A stretch of DNA of 64,000 nt from Bifidobacterium psychraerophilum (GTDB lineage Bacteria; Actinomycetota; Actinomycetes; Actinomycetales; Bifidobacteriaceae): contig NZ_JGZI01000010.1 in assembly GCF_000741705.1 (NCBI RefSeq), positions 682,001-746,000 of the forward strand, given 5' to 3'. The notes under the pieces were generated by a model. That model searched no databases. It was given only the letters and a program-made list of their open reading frames with translations, and was not told the origin of the DNA. Both the position numbers and the translations under genes were made by a program. Positions 9,506-19,699 of the stretch are shown one piece after another; the stretch's first letter is position 1, and every line of letters begins with the position of its first letter.

Positions 9506-10288
9506 ATGGATACGCAGCATTCCCCATCACCACAAGCAGCAGACGTCCCTCGCCTCTCAGTGCCCTCGCCAGCCTTTGCTTCGATGCGCGGCAGCTTCGA
9601 CCTGTCGGCATATCTGGTGCTCGGCCCTGATGACACCCACGGCCGGGCAGTGGAGGATATCGTCGCGGCGGCACTGCGGGCGGGCATCACCTTCGTGCAG
9701 TTGCGCGCCAAACACTCGGATGCCTCAGAAATCATCGATATGGCGGGACGCATCGCCCGCACGATAGCCGATGCGGGCAAGAGTGCCACGGTCCCCCTGG
9801 TCATCGACGACCGTCTGGACGCCACCTGGCAGGCCCGGTGCGAAGGCATCAAAGTGGATGGCGTCCACGTCGGGCAAACGGATATCAGCGTCGAATACTG
9901 CCGCACCCTGCTGGGCCCGGATGCGATCGTCGGCCTTTCGGCGAATACGGAGCACCTCATCGATGTGGTCAACGCCCTCCCCGAGGGTGTCATCGATTAT
10001 GTTGGCGCGGGGCCTGTTCATCCGACGATCAGCAAAGCGGATGCCGGTATTGATGAAAACGGCGTCGCGCACAACCTGGAGATCGAAGGCATCAGACGGC
10101 TGTCCGAAATCAGCGGCTATCCCGTTGTCGCGGGCGGGGGCGTGACCGCGGCGGACATGCCCGAGTTGGCCCGCACCAAAGTGGCGGGGTGGTTCGTCAT
10201 CTCAGCCATCGCGGGCAAGGCGGATCCCGAACTGGCCACCAGGGAACTCATCGAGGCCTGGAAGCAAGCGAAGCGGCAGCATGCATAG
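9506..10288 (+). CDS. thiE: thiamin-phosphate synthase
   Basis: Joins HMP-PP and thiazole phosphate to give thiamin phosphate; 260 aa TIM barrel. Diagnostic segments are FVQLRAKHSD (QLR, pyrophosphate binding), VPLVIDDRLD, DGVHVGQTDI, YVGAGPVHPTISKADAG (GP..T..K) and PVVAGGGVTAADMP. A non-conserved 30-residue leader precedes the barrel. Start ATG 9506 has AAGGAAG upstream. It lies 46 bases after thiM, under the same riboswitch. Confidence 0.95.
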   Translation: MDTQHSPSPQAADVPRLSVPSPAFASMRGSFDLSAYLVLGPDDTHGRAVEDIVAAALRAGITFVQLRAKHSDASEIIDMAGRIARTIADAGKSATVPLVIDDRLDATWQARCEGIKVDGVHVGQTDISVEYCRTLLGPDAIVGLSANTEHLIDVVNALPEGVIDYVGAGPVHPTISKADAGIDENGVAHNLEIEGIRRLSEISGYPVVAGGGVTAADMPELARTKVAGWFVISAIAGKADPELATRELIEAWKQAKRQHA

Positions 10289-10373
10289 AATCTAGGCAGA
10301 GACTCATTCAGCGATCAGCCGCACGATCGGCACGAATGCGGAGCACACCAGCACACCCATCAAGGAGACGATT

Positions 10374-10727
10374 ATGGAATCACCACAGGAACAGCAGACA
10401 ACGGATGCCGGCAAACCATACATCAATACCGTAGCCGCACTGTGCATCGCACCGAGCGGAGTCGGCGATGAGTTGTCGGAATACGTGGCACAGGCCGTAG
10501 CCACCATACGGGACTCCGGTCTTCCCAACGAGACCAACGCCATGTTCACCAATATCGAAGGCGATCTCGATGAGGTGCTCGAAGTCGTGCGCGCCGCCAC
10601 GATGAAGCTGGCAGGGCAGGGTTATCGCACGGGAGTCACCTTGAAGCTCGATATCCGCCCGGGATTCAAAGGGCAGCTCACCCGCAAGCCGCAATTGGTG
10701 GATGAGATCCTCGATAAGCGTCAGTGA
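10374..10727 (+). CDS. MTH1187/YkoF-type thiamin-binding protein
   Basis: 117-aa protein of the MTH1187 (DUF77) family, proteins that bind thiamin or HMP and often lie in TPP-riboswitch operons. Family features are the short beta-alpha-beta fold with IAPSGVGDELSEYVAQAVATI, then GLPNETNAMFTNIEGDLDEVLEVV and VTLKLDIRPG. ATG 10374 has AAGGAG upstream. It is the third gene of the thiM-thiE block, suggesting a role in thiamin or precursor uptake or delivery; the specific ligand is inferred from family and context. Confidence 0.85.
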   Translation: MESPQEQQTTDAGKPYINTVAALCIAPSGVGDELSEYVAQAVATIRDSGLPNETNAMFTNIEGDLDEVLEVVRAATMKLAGQGYRTGVTLKLDIRPGFKGQLTRKPQLVDEILDKRQ

Positions 10728-10756
10728 ACCCCACTGAACGCGGCTGAAACGACAGC

Positions 10757-10816
10757 GCCGCCTCATCAGGGTGATTTCGGACGTATCACGGTCCGGCATC
10801 ATCCAGATGAGGCGGC
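10757..10816. terminator. hairpin between thiamin block and uppS
   Basis: GCCGCCTCATC (10757-10767) pairs perfectly with GATGAGGCGGC (10806-10816), with further pairing possible in the loop (CGGAC/GTCCG). It lies between convergent genes (thiamin-binding on plus, uppS on minus), so it may end transcription from both sides. No strong U-run follows, so efficiency is uncertain. Confidence 0.6.
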
Positions 10817-10868
10817 TCTCTGATTTCAGGGAGACTATGGCTTCACCGGAATTATGGCTTCAAGTGGA

Positions 10869-11660
10869 TTATGACTTCACCCCACCGAAACGGCGGTCGC
10901 GATGAATGTAATCGTCGATCGAGCGCCACAACACGTCGCGGCCGCAATCGGGGAAGAGTTCGTCAACGAAGTCGAGTTCCGAATAAGCAGCCTCCCAAGG
11001 CAGGAAATTGCTGGTGCGCTGCTCGCCCGAAGTGCGGATGACCAGATCGCAGTCCGGAATATCCGGGTTGTAGAGATGCTCGGCGATCATCTTCTCAGTG
11101 ACCCTGCCGCCCTTGATCTTTCCTGATGCGACCTCTTTGGCGATGGCGCTCGCCGCATCCGCGATCTCCGCACGTCCACCGTAATTGATGCAGAACACCA
11201 CATCGATAACCGAATTGTTCCTGGTGCGCTCCATCGCGACATCCAGCTCGTCGATCACTGACTTCCAGAGTTTCGGCCTTCTGCCCGACCAGCGCACACG
11301 CACACCCCACTCATCCATCTGCGCGACGCGGCGGTGGATGATATCGCGTGAGAATCCCATCAGAAAGCGGACTTCCGACGGACTCCTCTTCCAATTCTCC
11401 GTCGAGAAGGTATACAGGCTCAGATACCTGACCCCGGCTTCGATGGCACCTGCGATCGTGTCGAACACCACCGGTTCGGCCGCCTGATGGCCTTTGGTGC
11501 GTTCCAGTCCGCGCTGTTTGGCCCAACGCCCGTTACCGTCCATGATGACGCCCACATGCTGCGGTACCGCGCCCTTCGGAAACTCAGGGATCCGAGATCG
11601 GTCGGAGAAGGGTGCTGCCGGTATATCCAAGGAGGTGTAGTCGACCTGTTCAAAGCTCAT
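10869..11660 (-). CDS. uppS: isoprenyl transferase (undecaprenyl diphosphate synthase family)
   Basis: Makes the cis-polyprenyl diphosphate carrier for wall polymer export; 263 aa. Motifs: HVGVIMDGNGRWAKQRG (catalytic Asp), LSLYTFSTENWKR, and the C-terminal RTSGEQRTSNFLPWEAAYSE followed by LDFVDELFPD. The ATG at 11660, directly after the recO stop, is chosen over an upstream in-frame start at 11720 that would lie inside recO and add a non-conserved stretch. It is the second gene of a recO-uppS pair. Confidence 0.92.
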   Translation of the reverse strand: MSFEQVDYTSLDIPAAPFSDRSRIPEFPKGAVPQHVGVIMDGNGRWAKQRGLERTKGHQAAEPVVFDTIAGAIEAGVRYLSLYTFSTENWKRSPSEVRFLMGFSRDIIHRRVAQMDEWGVRVRWSGRRPKLWKSVIDELDVAMERTRNNSVIDVVFCINYGGRAEIADAASAIAKEVASGKIKGGRVTEKMIAEHLYNPDIPDCDLVIRTSGEQRTSNFLPWEAAYSELDFVDELFPDCGRDVLWRSIDDYIHRDRRFGGVKS

Positions 11661-11662
11661 GG

Positions 11663-12400
11663 TCACGAATCTAACAAGCGCAGTGAACGAATAGGACGCT
11701 CCAGATAATATTCGCCCCATTCCTCAACAATACGGTCGCATTGCCGGAGTCCGACCTCCTCCACATCACCGATAGCGTCCAGGACCGACCAATCGCCTGC
11801 GACCAGTGCCGCGATAAGACCCCGGCAGGGGGCGCTTACACGCCTGGCCTCGGGAGTACGGTCGTTGACGCACATCACGCCTCCGGCCGGAACCGAGAAG
11901 AAGTCGATATCCTCTCTGGCCCCGCAGACCACGCATGCGTCGAGTCTCGGCAACCAGCCCGCGAGCGCCAACGCCCTCATCACATACGAGGCGCTGATGA
12001 CATGCGCCTGATGCCGCCCTTGGGCGAGCGAGGCCAACGCGGCAATGAGCAGGCCGTACTGTTCGGTGGCGGATTCATGCTCCGTGCTGACGAGCTTGTC
12101 CATCGTTTCGAGGATGACCGCGCCATTGGCATAGGAGTCGTAATCGGCGCATATCGGATCCGCATAGGTCGCGATGCTTGCGGCCTGGGCGATCCTGTCG
12201 AGGCTTCTGCCCTGCGCCACCAGAACATCCGCCCTCATGAAGGGTTCAAGTCTTGCGCCGAATTTCGATTTGGTACGTCGCACGCCTTTGGCGACCGCAC
12301 GGATCTTACCGTGCCGTTTGGTCAGCAGGGTGATGATGCGGTCCGCCTCGCCCAGTTTTACCGTGCCCAGCACCACACCTTCGTCACGATATGTGGCCAC
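11663..12400 (-). CDS. recO: DNA repair protein RecO
   Basis: Helps load RecA at gapped DNA in the RecFOR pathway; 245 aa. The N-terminal OB fold is clear (YRDEGVVLGTVKLGEADRII, then TLLTKRHGKIRAVAKGVR). The helical middle has ALAGWLPRLDACVVCG, where CVVCG begins the zinc-binding site. Directly upstream of uppS, a conserved actinobacterial neighbour. Confidence 0.93.
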   Translation of the reverse strand: MATYRDEGVVLGTVKLGEADRIITLLTKRHGKIRAVAKGVRRTKSKFGARLEPFMRADVLVAQGRSLDRIAQAASIATYADPICADYDSYANGAVILETMDKLVSTEHESATEQYGLLIAALASLAQGRHQAHVISASYVMRALALAGWLPRLDACVVCGAREDIDFFSVPAGGVMCVNDRTPEARRVSAPCRGLIAALVAGDWSVLDAIGDVEEVGLRQCDRIVEEWGEYYLERPIRSLRLLDS

Positions 12401-12488
12401 GGCCCACCTCCCTGTCAGCTTTCGACACTACAACAGTCGGGCCTCGCCTCGTGGGATGGGCATGCCGCTTTCCTTTACCAGATGAACA

Positions 12489-14204
12489 TTAATAGACGAA
12501 CATGCCCCAGAAGGCGAAGACCAGCAGGATGCAGAACATCGCGATCGCCGTGACCACGAACAAGGCTCTGCCCAATCGCGTTGAGGCCAGGACGGGTTTC
12601 GCCTTCTGCTCCCGGATCATCGACTCCTCCTCGGCGGAGAGCTCCTTGCCTTTGCCACCCTGATGAACCTTGGTCAGCCCTCGCAGCGATGCCACCTCGA
12701 ACAGACGTCCGAAGATCCTCGACCAGGCCCAGACCACCAGCGTGGATACGATCTGGATAACCGGCCAGCTCCAATAGATCATTCCCGCAGGTTCCGGGGC
12801 CCCTCCCCAGGCGAGCTTCACCACCCCCACGGCCACCTGTCCGAGTCCCGATATGAACAGCACCAGGGTCGCCAAGGTGGTACCGGTTATCATCAGCAGG
12901 ATGCCGCCGAAACCGTGCGCGAAGCCAAGCGAGCGCCCTTTGCGTTTGATCATGCATTTGACTTTGGAGACCAGCGCGATGATGGAAAGCACGATGGAGG
13001 CCAGCATGAACAGCAGAGCCGCCGCATGCACGCCGATCATATAAATGGTCAGGGTCGGCCGTGCATGCAGATCGGTGGGTACCGCGATGGATTGCCTGAT
13101 CGTTTCGCCGGCCACCCGTTCGGTGGTCTGTGTGAGGTCATTGACCTGCCCGACGGCCCAGTTCGTCATATCCTCCGGATAATGATCGGCCAGCGGGGTT
13201 CCTGATTCGGCTTCGTCACCAAGACGCAGGACGTGGTTCGCCACCGGATAGTTGCGCACCGTCACGTTCCAGTTCCCGGCCTGATGGGCCAGCTTCAGTA
13301 TCTCCTGGGTTCCCTCGACCTGGGCCGTCATCACATCCTTGGAACCATACGCCACGAAGGTGGGGATCGCATACGCGCTCGCCTTCATCGTATCGATGTC
13401 GATGTTGTTCAGACCGAAGAGGGCGGCATCGGTGCTGAATAACCGACGCACGATCGATTGGTACCCCGGGTTCGCTCCCACCAGGGCGAAATCCTGTGCC
13501 GCCAGGAAACCCAAGGAGTGCCGAGGCGAATTCACCATCGGACTGAGCAGGATCTGGAATGCTATCTTCTTGTCCTGTTCAAGAAGATACGCGCTGATCC
13601 AGGTGCTCTCGCTGGTCGCGTATATGCCCACCTTGTCCGGGTTCACATTGTCCTGCTCGCGCAGATATTGCACCGCCTGCTCATACGCCTTGGCCGAGGC
13701 GGGATAGTCACGGGTCAGATCACTGGTATTCCATACGGGTTTGTCGATCACCACAGTGACGAAACCGGTGGAGGACAGATCATTGGCGACATCCCCGAAG
13801 GAATTGTCACTCGTCCCGTATCCGGCTCCATGCATGAACACCACGGCCGGCAGTTTTCCGCTTGCCCCGACGGGCTCCCTGATCAGCATGCTGATGCGCT
13901 GCTTGTCCCCGGTGGATTCCTGCGTGGCGGTAAACCACTCGTGATGTTCCTTGACCTTGTAATCGCCCTTCTTGCTCAGATGCACCTGATTGGGGTTGGA
14001 GAAGGACACGCTCGTATCCGAGGTCAGCGTGGCGACGCTCTGGTTCGTCGGCTCGTTGTTCCAAGGCACCGTGGTGATGTGGGACACCGAAGTGAGGATG
14101 CCGATCATCATGATGAAAATGGGAAGGCTGACCATCAACCGCCTTGACCGGCTCCACGGTCTGCTCGCCTTAGCTGTATATTCATCATTCGACACGGGAG
14201 ACAT
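12489..14204 (-). CDS. membrane-anchored alpha/beta hydrolase with C-terminal transmembrane domain
   Basis: 571 aa from ATG 14204 (an upstream in-frame start at 14306 adds an unlikely Cys/Pro-rich stretch). An N-terminal helix (about residues 23-42, SLPIFIMMIGIL) is followed by an extracellular alpha/beta hydrolase: oxyanion region VFMHGAGYGTSDN, nucleophile-elbow-like GIYATSESTW, likely acid in AYGSKDVMT and His in YPVANHVL. At least four C-terminal membrane helices follow (about residues 390-570). Closest by pattern to dienelactone-hydrolase/prolyl-oligopeptidase-like enzymes. The nucleophile motif is TSES rather than GxSxG. Substrate unknown. Confidence 0.75.
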   Translation of the reverse strand: MSPVSNDEYTAKASRPWSRSRRLMVSLPIFIMMIGILTSVSHITTVPWNNEPTNQSVATLTSDTSVSFSNPNQVHLSKKGDYKVKEHHEWFTATQESTGDKQRISMLIREPVGASGKLPAVVFMHGAGYGTSDNSFGDVANDLSSTGFVTVVIDKPVWNTSDLTRDYPASAKAYEQAVQYLREQDNVNPDKVGIYATSESTWISAYLLEQDKKIAFQILLSPMVNSPRHSLGFLAAQDFALVGANPGYQSIVRRLFSTDAALFGLNNIDIDTMKASAYAIPTFVAYGSKDVMTAQVEGTQEILKLAHQAGNWNVTVRNYPVANHVLRLGDEAESGTPLADHYPEDMTNWAVGQVNDLTQTTERVAGETIRQSIAVPTDLHARPTLTIYMIGVHAAALLFMLASIVLSIIALVSKVKCMIKRKGRSLGFAHGFGGILLMITGTTLATLVLFISGLGQVAVGVVKLAWGGAPEPAGMIYWSWPVIQIVSTLVVWAWSRIFGRLFEVASLRGLTKVHQGGKGKELSAEEESMIREQKAKPVLASTRLGRALFVVTAIAMFCILLVFAFWGMFVY

Positions 14205-14345
14205 TCTAACCGCACAGCCCGTACACCAGCCCGGGAAGCCGGAACCACCGGGCGATGCCGGACGTCCTGCCGAGGCATGGGATCCCGGCGTCAGACTGCA
14301 AAACACCGGGATTGCAGGCGATTCAGGAGCGTGCGCGCTCGCCTG

Positions 14346-15659
14346 TTATGACATGTGGGAGTGTTGCGGAATAATCGGCACCACGATCGGCCCACCGGCA
14401 ACGGAACCTCCAAGCGACCCTTCAATGGAGCCATCCGAGGCGGCGCTGGCGGGAACCGCGGCATCGGTGGCCTGCTGCATATGGTCGGCTATCGCATGCG
14501 CCCGTTCGAGTAATGTGGCGACGATGCGATCCTCGGGAACCGTTTCGACTACCTCGCCCTTGATGAAGATCTGTCCTTTCCCGTTGCCGGAGGCGACTCC
14601 CAGATCAGCCTCCCGCGCCTCGCCGGGCCCGTTGACGATGCATCCCATCACTGCCACGCGGATCGGCGCCTTGATGTCCTTCAATCCATCGGTCACCGCA
14701 TTCGCCAACTCAATGACGTCGACCTGCGCCCTGCCGCAACTGGGGCAGGAAATGATGTCAAAATGCCGTTCGCGCAGACCCAGATATTCGAGCACCTTGC
14801 ATCCGACCTTGACCTCCTCCACAGGTGGTGCGGAGAGTGAAACCCGTATGGTGTCCCCAATGCCCTCGGCCAGCAGCACACCGAATGCCAGACACGACTT
14901 GATGGTGCCCTGCCATTGCGGTCCGGCTTCGGTGACGCCCAGATGCAGCGGCCAGTCACCCTGCCGCGCCAGCAGACGATAGGTGCGGATCATCGTCACC
15001 GGATCGTGGTGCTTGACGGAAATCTTGAAATCGTGGAAGCCGACCTCTTCGAACATCCGGGCTTCCTTCACCGCTGACGCGACCAGTGCCTGGGGCGTCG
15101 GGCCACCGTACTTCGCGTAGATGTCCTTATCCAGGCTTCCGGCGTTCACACCGATACGCAGGGATATGCCCGCCTGTGTGGCCGCCTCGCAGATGGAGGA
15201 CCCCACCTCATCGAATTTGCGGATGTTACCGGGATTCACGCGCACGGCCGCGCATCCCGCATCGATCGCCTGGAAGACGTATTTGCTTTGGAAGTGCACA
15301 TCGGCGATCACCGGTATCGGGGAATGCCTCACGATTGCCGCGAGCGCATCCGAATCGTCCTGACTGGGTACCGCGACGCGCACGATGTCGCATCCCGCGG
15401 CGGCGAGTTCGGCGATCTGCTGCAGTGTGGCATTCACATCGGAGGTTTTCGTATTCGTCATGGATTGCACCGAAATCGGCGCGCCCCCACCGACAGGGAC
15501 CGGGCCGACCATGATGCGCCTGGAGTGACGCCGCTCGCTGAGCGCTTCGTCGGTCGGCATGGATGCCGCAGTGGTCTTGCGGAATGCGCCGGGCTCCCCA
15601 CTGATGCCCTTCACGGCACTACCGGTGCCATGACTGCCATTGTCACGCTGATCGTTCAT
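14346..15659 (-). CDS. ispG: 4-hydroxy-3-methylbut-2-en-1-yl diphosphate synthase
   Basis: Iron-sulphur enzyme of the MEP pathway that turns MEcPP into HMBPP; 437 aa. The TIM barrel begins with [16 protein letters not shown]; the cluster ligands lie in [13 protein letters not shown] (two Cys) and [16 protein letters not shown] (third Cys). A Ser/Pro-rich tail follows the conserved end. ATG 15659 has GGGGAGAG upstream and overlaps the dxr stop as ATGA, so dxr-ispG is a coupled pair. Confidence 0.96.
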   Translation of the reverse strand: MNDQRDNGSHGTGSAVKGISGEPGAFRKTTAASMPTDEALSERRHSRRIMVGPVPVGGGAPISVQSMTNTKTSDVNATLQQIAELAAAGCDIVRVAVPSQDDSDALAAIVRHSPIPVIADVHFQSKYVFQAIDAGCAAVRVNPGNIRKFDEVGSSICEAATQAGISLRIGVNAGSLDKDIYAKYGGPTPQALVASAVKEARMFEEVGFHDFKISVKHHDPVTMIRTYRLLARQGDWPLHLGVTEAGPQWQGTIKSCLAFGVLLAEGIGDTIRVSLSAPPVEEVKVGCKVLEYLGLRERHFDIISCPSCGRAQVDVIELANAVTDGLKDIKAPIRVAVMGCIVNGPGEAREADLGVASGNGKGQIFIKGEVVETVPEDRIVATLLERAHAIADHMQQATDAAVPASAASDGSIEGSLGGSVAGGPIVVPIIPQHSHMS

Positions 15660-16918
15660 CTGCTCTCCCCTATCACCGCATCCGCGGCCTCCCGAGCCTG
15701 ACCTTCGATGTCGAGCATCTCCTCGACATCCGCAAGGGCGGCACCCGAATCGAAATGCGCATCCATCCGATCAAGTACCTCAGTGACCGTCTCGATAATG
15801 CCCAGATACGGGAGGCGGTGTTCGAGGAAGGCTTTGACCGCCTGCTCATTGGCCGCATTCATGGCGGCCGTATGCTTCTCGGAGGCGGCAAGGGCCTGTC
15901 TCGCCAGGCGCACCGCGGGGAATGCGACATCATCCACTGCTTCGAACGTCCATTGGCTGGCCTGCGACCAATCGCAGGGGGATGCGACATCGGGCATCCG
16001 GGCCGGCGCAGACAGACCGAGCGCTATCGGCAGTCTCATATCCGGTGGCGAGGCCTGGGCGATAACCGCTCCATCGCGGAACTCGACCATCGAATGCACG
16101 ATGGACTGCGGGTGAACGGTCACGTCGATGTGTGCCTGATCGATGTCGAACAGACGGCTGGCTTCGATGACCTCAAGACCTTTGTTCATCATATTGGAGG
16201 AGTTGATGGTGACCACCGGCCCCATGCTCCAGGTTGGATGCCGTAAGGCCTGCTCCGGTGTGATGTTCCGCATCTCTTCCCGAGACCAGCCACGAAAGGG
16301 CCCACCCGAGGCCGTGATGATCAGCTTCGAAACCTCGTCGCGTCGGCCTGAACGCATGGACTGCCATACCGCGGAATGTTCAGAATCCACCGGGTTGATC
16401 TGATCCCTGCGAATCTGCGCGTCAAAAAGCAGATGACCGCCGGCGACAACCGACTCCTTATTCGCCAGGGCCAGTTGTGCACCCGATTGCAAGGCCGCGA
16501 TGGAGGGCCGCAGACCCACAGACCCCGTTATGCCGTTCAGCACTACATCCGCACCGCAGCCAGCGACATCGGCGACCGCGTCCTCCCCCACCAGAATGCG
16601 CGTTCCTACGACGCCGAGCTGCGCCAGCGCCTCATCGAGCGCTGGGGCTGCCGAAGGCGATGAGAGCGCCACGGTAGGCACGTTGAATCGTGCTACTTGC
16701 TGTGCAAGCAGCGGAATCCGTGCGCCGCCAGCGGCAAGGGCGAGAATGTCGAAGCGATCACGATGGCGGGCGATGACATCCAGGGCCTGGGTGCCGATCG
16801 AACCGGTGGATCCGAGAAGCACGAGGCTCCGGGGACTGTCGCTTACTGGTGGGAGTGGGTCCGAGGGATGCGGGGCATTCGATACAAGCGAATCCTGAAC
16901 GTGGTGGGTAGTAGTCAC
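15656..16918 (-). CDS. dxr: 1-deoxy-D-xylulose-5-phosphate reductoisomerase
   Basis: Second enzyme of the MEP isoprenoid pathway, NADPH-dependent; 420 aa. NADPH-binding [29 protein letters not shown], metal/substrate motifs [11 protein letters not shown] and [16 protein letters not shown] are all present. The start is taken as GTG 16918 because GGAGGT lies 5 bases upstream; an ATG at 16951 is also in frame but has no ribosome site. Coupled to ispG. Confidence 0.95.
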   Translation of the reverse strand: MTTTHHVQDSLVSNAPHPSDPLPPVSDSPRSLVLLGSTGSIGTQALDVIARHRDRFDILALAAGGARIPLLAQQVARFNVPTVALSSPSAAPALDEALAQLGVVGTRILVGEDAVADVAGCGADVVLNGITGSVGLRPSIAALQSGAQLALANKESVVAGGHLLFDAQIRRDQINPVDSEHSAVWQSMRSGRRDEVSKLIITASGGPFRGWSREEMRNITPEQALRHPTWSMGPVVTINSSNMMNKGLEVIEASRLFDIDQAHIDVTVHPQSIVHSMVEFRDGAVIAQASPPDMRLPIALGLSAPARMPDVASPCDWSQASQWTFEAVDDVAFPAVRLARQALAASEKHTAAMNAANEQAVKAFLEHRLPYLGIIETVTEVLDRMDAHFDSGAALADVEEMLDIEGQAREAADAVIGESR

Positions 16919-16955
16919 CGGCGACCTCCGACTGTGGCATGCGTATGGCATCGAT

Positions 16956-17034
16956 TACACATCACTGTGCACGCTATCGTGGGTGCTTCGTCGGGATAGC
17001 AATCATTATTGACACGATGTACACATCAATGTGC
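16956..17034. repeat. two copies of a short dyad upstream of dxr
   Basis: TACACATCACTGTGC (16956-16970) and TACACATCAATGTGC (17020-17034) are near-identical, each an imperfect palindrome (CACAT...ATGTG type), 64 bases apart in the region ahead of dxr-ispG. This spacing suggests paired operator sites, but no regulator is known from the window. Confidence 0.4.
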
Positions 17035-17215
17035 GGGCTCTGTGACGACCGCTCGCCCACGACACGACAGTCCGATTCACCGCCACTCGGGCGCAGGGCC
17101 CGTATACGCAAGAGTCCCACCCGGACAGCGCCGAATGGGACATGTGTTGCTTTGGATCTGTTGTGCCGCGTGCCGAAAGGATATGCCCTTTATGGCACTG
17201 CGTATCGCCGTGAAG

Positions 17216-19018
17216 CTACTCTGCGGGCTTATCCGTTGCGGATGACTCTCCGCTCTGCTTCGGCGCATCCGACTCATCGTTGTCGAAACTGGGGAAGGAC
17301 AGATCAGGGATGTCCAGATCGACTTTGGGGAAGGTGGAGCTGTCAAGCAGGGAGGTCAGCTGGGCCAAGTACTGATCCGGATCCTCGCGCTTGTCCGGAA
17401 CAGGAGTTGATTGGCCAGCGCCCTGTGTGGCAGCGTCACCCGTCTGCGGGCGTGATGCAGCGGATGCATCAGTTGCCTGTGACGGGAAGACCTGAGCGGG
17501 GGCTGATTGCTGCGTGTCCTGCCGACCTGTCTGTGCGGACCAGGAGTTTTGCGGGGCATCGCCACGAGACGGCGATTCCTGGGCCGGCTGTGCCTGTGAG
17601 GACCGGGCGAATGGGTTGACCGGTGTCGAAGCGCTCTGCTGCCCGTTATCCGAGGATGGGCTCGGTGCCGTCTGGCGGGTCCCCGTGGCGGGCTGCTCCG
17701 GCTTCCATGAACGAGGCTGCGCTTCGTTGAAGCTCAACGGATCGAATTGTTCGGTTGCGGCATCCTCCACCTCGAAACGCTGCTGTGCGGCCGCGGCGAT
17801 GGCATCACCCTTGGGTGCGGCAGCTGCGCTTTGATTCACCTGTGTCGCCTGGGCATCCTGGCCATAGCCGGATGGGAGGGCGGCGCTCTCGTTGGAGACC
17901 GCCTGGGTGGCGGCTTCCTGGGACGGCGTGGACTGTGATGGTGCCGGCTCCGAGTGGTCGTGATGAACCTGGGCAAGGGCCGCGAGTGATGCGTTCGACG
18001 ATGCCGGAGTTGCACCGGACGCCGCGACTCCCGCAACGCCAGACGCAGCACCCGCTGCACCCGAAGCTCCCGAAGCCTGGAAGATCGCTTTCTCGGCCGC
18101 ATTCAGACGGTTGAAATCGTCGACCGAATCCTTTTCGTCGGCAGCGGGGGTCTCCTGGACAGGCTGCCCGAAGGCCATGGCCGCCTCTTCGGCATGCTCG
18201 GGTGCGAAGCCCTGGGGATGCTCCTCCTGCGAATGTCCGTTGTTACGGCCTGCCATGTCGAACAGAGGTGCGACCACCTGCGTTGCGCCATTGTTCAGGG
18301 AAGACTGTGAGGGGATGAAGCTGGTGGCCTCCGCAGAGGTATCCGCGGCAAGGTGTTGACGGGCCTCATCATCCGCCGGTGTGTAATCGTTGACCCTGAT
18401 ATAAGACTCGACGCGGGAAAGCAACTGAATGGCGAAGTTCAGGAAGTAATCCACCTGACGCTCATCGTATCCACGCTTGCCCCTGCTTTGGGTAAAGATG
18501 ACGTTGGATACCCGCTTGGCGTTGAGATCGACCAGATCCTTGGCATCTTCGGAGTCGTGATCCTGATTCAGATCGACGGACAGTTTCCTGGAAATCTGAT
18601 CGATCAGACGATCTACCTGTTTGCGTTTGTATGATGGGCGTTTCGGCTCACCCTCTTTGAACCGTTCCCCCAACAGACGCGAGGCGTGCTCACTGTATCT
18701 GCGGAACATGGATTCCGTCTCCGCCCGCCAGGCGACGCGGCCATGTTCGTTGAGCTCCCACGTTGTCCGCTTATCGACCACGGCACGTTCCAAACGCGCC
18801 AGCGTGGCATCGACCTGCGAGATGACATAGCCGTTCTTCTTGAGCTCGAAGGAGACATTCTGGATGTCGTCCTGACCAAGGCGTGGTTCATCGCTTTCAT
18901 ACAGGGCGTGAGCACGTTCGAGGAAAGCATCGACCTGTCCCGTGTCATAACCCCACTTGCGCTTGCCAGCGCGTGCGATCACAGATCCACGTTTCTCGGC
19001 ATCCGGCTCTTGCGCCAT
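17216..19018 (-). CDS. long DivIVA-domain protein
   Basis: 600 aa. Repeated short DivIVA-type motifs are visible in the first half: KWGYDTGQVDAFLERAHALY (about 22-41), FELKKNGYVISQVDATLARL (about 56-75), then KRGYDERQVDYFLNFAIQLL (about 182-201). The second half is low-complexity, rich in Ala, Ser, Gln and Pro, ending with an acidic FPKVDLDIPDLSFPSFD tail that resembles the FtsZ C-terminal DLDIPDF peptide. Likely a cytoplasmic scaffold for the cell pole or septum. It is separate from the DivIVA gene at 1952. Confidence 0.8.
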   Translation of the reverse strand: MAQEPDAEKRGSVIARAGKRKWGYDTGQVDAFLERAHALYESDEPRLGQDDIQNVSFELKKNGYVISQVDATLARLERAVVDKRTTWELNEHGRVAWRAETESMFRRYSEHASRLLGERFKEGEPKRPSYKRKQVDRLIDQISRKLSVDLNQDHDSEDAKDLVDLNAKRVSNVIFTQSRGKRGYDERQVDYFLNFAIQLLSRVESYIRVNDYTPADDEARQHLAADTSAEATSFIPSQSSLNNGATQVVAPLFDMAGRNNGHSQEEHPQGFAPEHAEEAAMAFGQPVQETPAADEKDSVDDFNRLNAAEKAIFQASGASGAAGAASGVAGVAASGATPASSNASLAALAQVHHDHSEPAPSQSTPSQEAATQAVSNESAALPSGYGQDAQATQVNQSAAAAPKGDAIAAAAQQRFEVEDAATEQFDPLSFNEAQPRSWKPEQPATGTRQTAPSPSSDNGQQSASTPVNPFARSSQAQPAQESPSRGDAPQNSWSAQTGRQDTQQSAPAQVFPSQATDASAASRPQTGDAATQGAGQSTPVPDKREDPDQYLAQLTSLLDSSTFPKVDLDIPDLSFPSFDNDESDAPKQSGESSATDKPAE

Positions 19019-19255
19019 AGGACATCGACCTCCCGCCCATCAGGGCATCAGACTCAGACAATCCAACATTACGTGATTGTTGCGACTCATTCAGTAAAGC
19101 ACAATCAACACCAGGAAAACGAACATCGGCTGAAGCAAAGCTGTGAAGGCCCTGCATCGAGGCCACACTTCCCGTCCGCCATCAATATCCTACGCACCGT
19201 GTTTCCTGGGCGCGTTGTGCAAGCGCTCCAGTGATACGCTATTGTAGTTCGTTGC

Positions 19256-19329
19256 GGGCGATTAGCTCAGTTGGCTAGAGCGCCACCTTTACACGGTGGA
19301 TGTCGGGGGTTCGAGCCCCTCATCGCCCA
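19256..19329 (+). tRNA. tRNA-Val (anticodon TAC)
   Basis: Cloverleaf: acceptor GGGCGAT/ATCGCCC, D-arm GCTC...GAGC, anticodon stem CCACC/GGTGG with loop TTTACAC (anticodon TAC at 19290-19292), T-arm GGGGG-TTCGAGC-CCCTC with one G-U pair, discriminator A at 19329. CCA is not encoded exactly. A tyrosine recombinase remnant starts in its 3' end, marking it as an integration site. Confidence 0.95.
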
Positions 19330-19650
19330 CCCACAAATACCGGCTGAAAACGTTGAGATAACAACGGTTTCAGCTTTTCTTTTTGCCCACAATCTTCCAT
19401 TCTGCCCACATCTAGCCCACTTGCTTTGACAGCTCTGTCTATAGCAGCGGACACATGGTCCGGATCCGAGTCGAACAGATCCGCGTAAATGTCCAAGGTC
19501 ATCCACGCACTGTTATTCCCCAGCATGCGCGTCGCGACGCCTTAACGTTCGCTCAGGTATGCACGGCTCTGGAAGCCTGCCATATGCCTCAGATCATACG
19601 GAGACACCATAGGCAAACCCGCACGACGCAAGGCGGATACATACGAAGTT
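19320..19650 (-). pseudogene. tyrosine recombinase (phage/ICE integrase) C-terminal remnant
   Basis: Reading toward the tRNA: ALRRAGLPMVSPYDLRHMAG (the HxLRH-type catalytic segment, YDLRHM), an in-frame TAA just before 19535, then MLGNNSAWMTLDIYADLFDS, which matches the end of integrases (MLGHxSxxMTLDxYADLF, with the catalytic Tyr). The frame ends inside the tRNA 3' end. The N-terminal two thirds are missing. Almost certainly non-functional. Confidence 0.85.
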
Positions 19651-19699
19651 CTGTTATGCCCATGTCCTGTTATGCAGATCACTCACGGACTGCTCGTGA

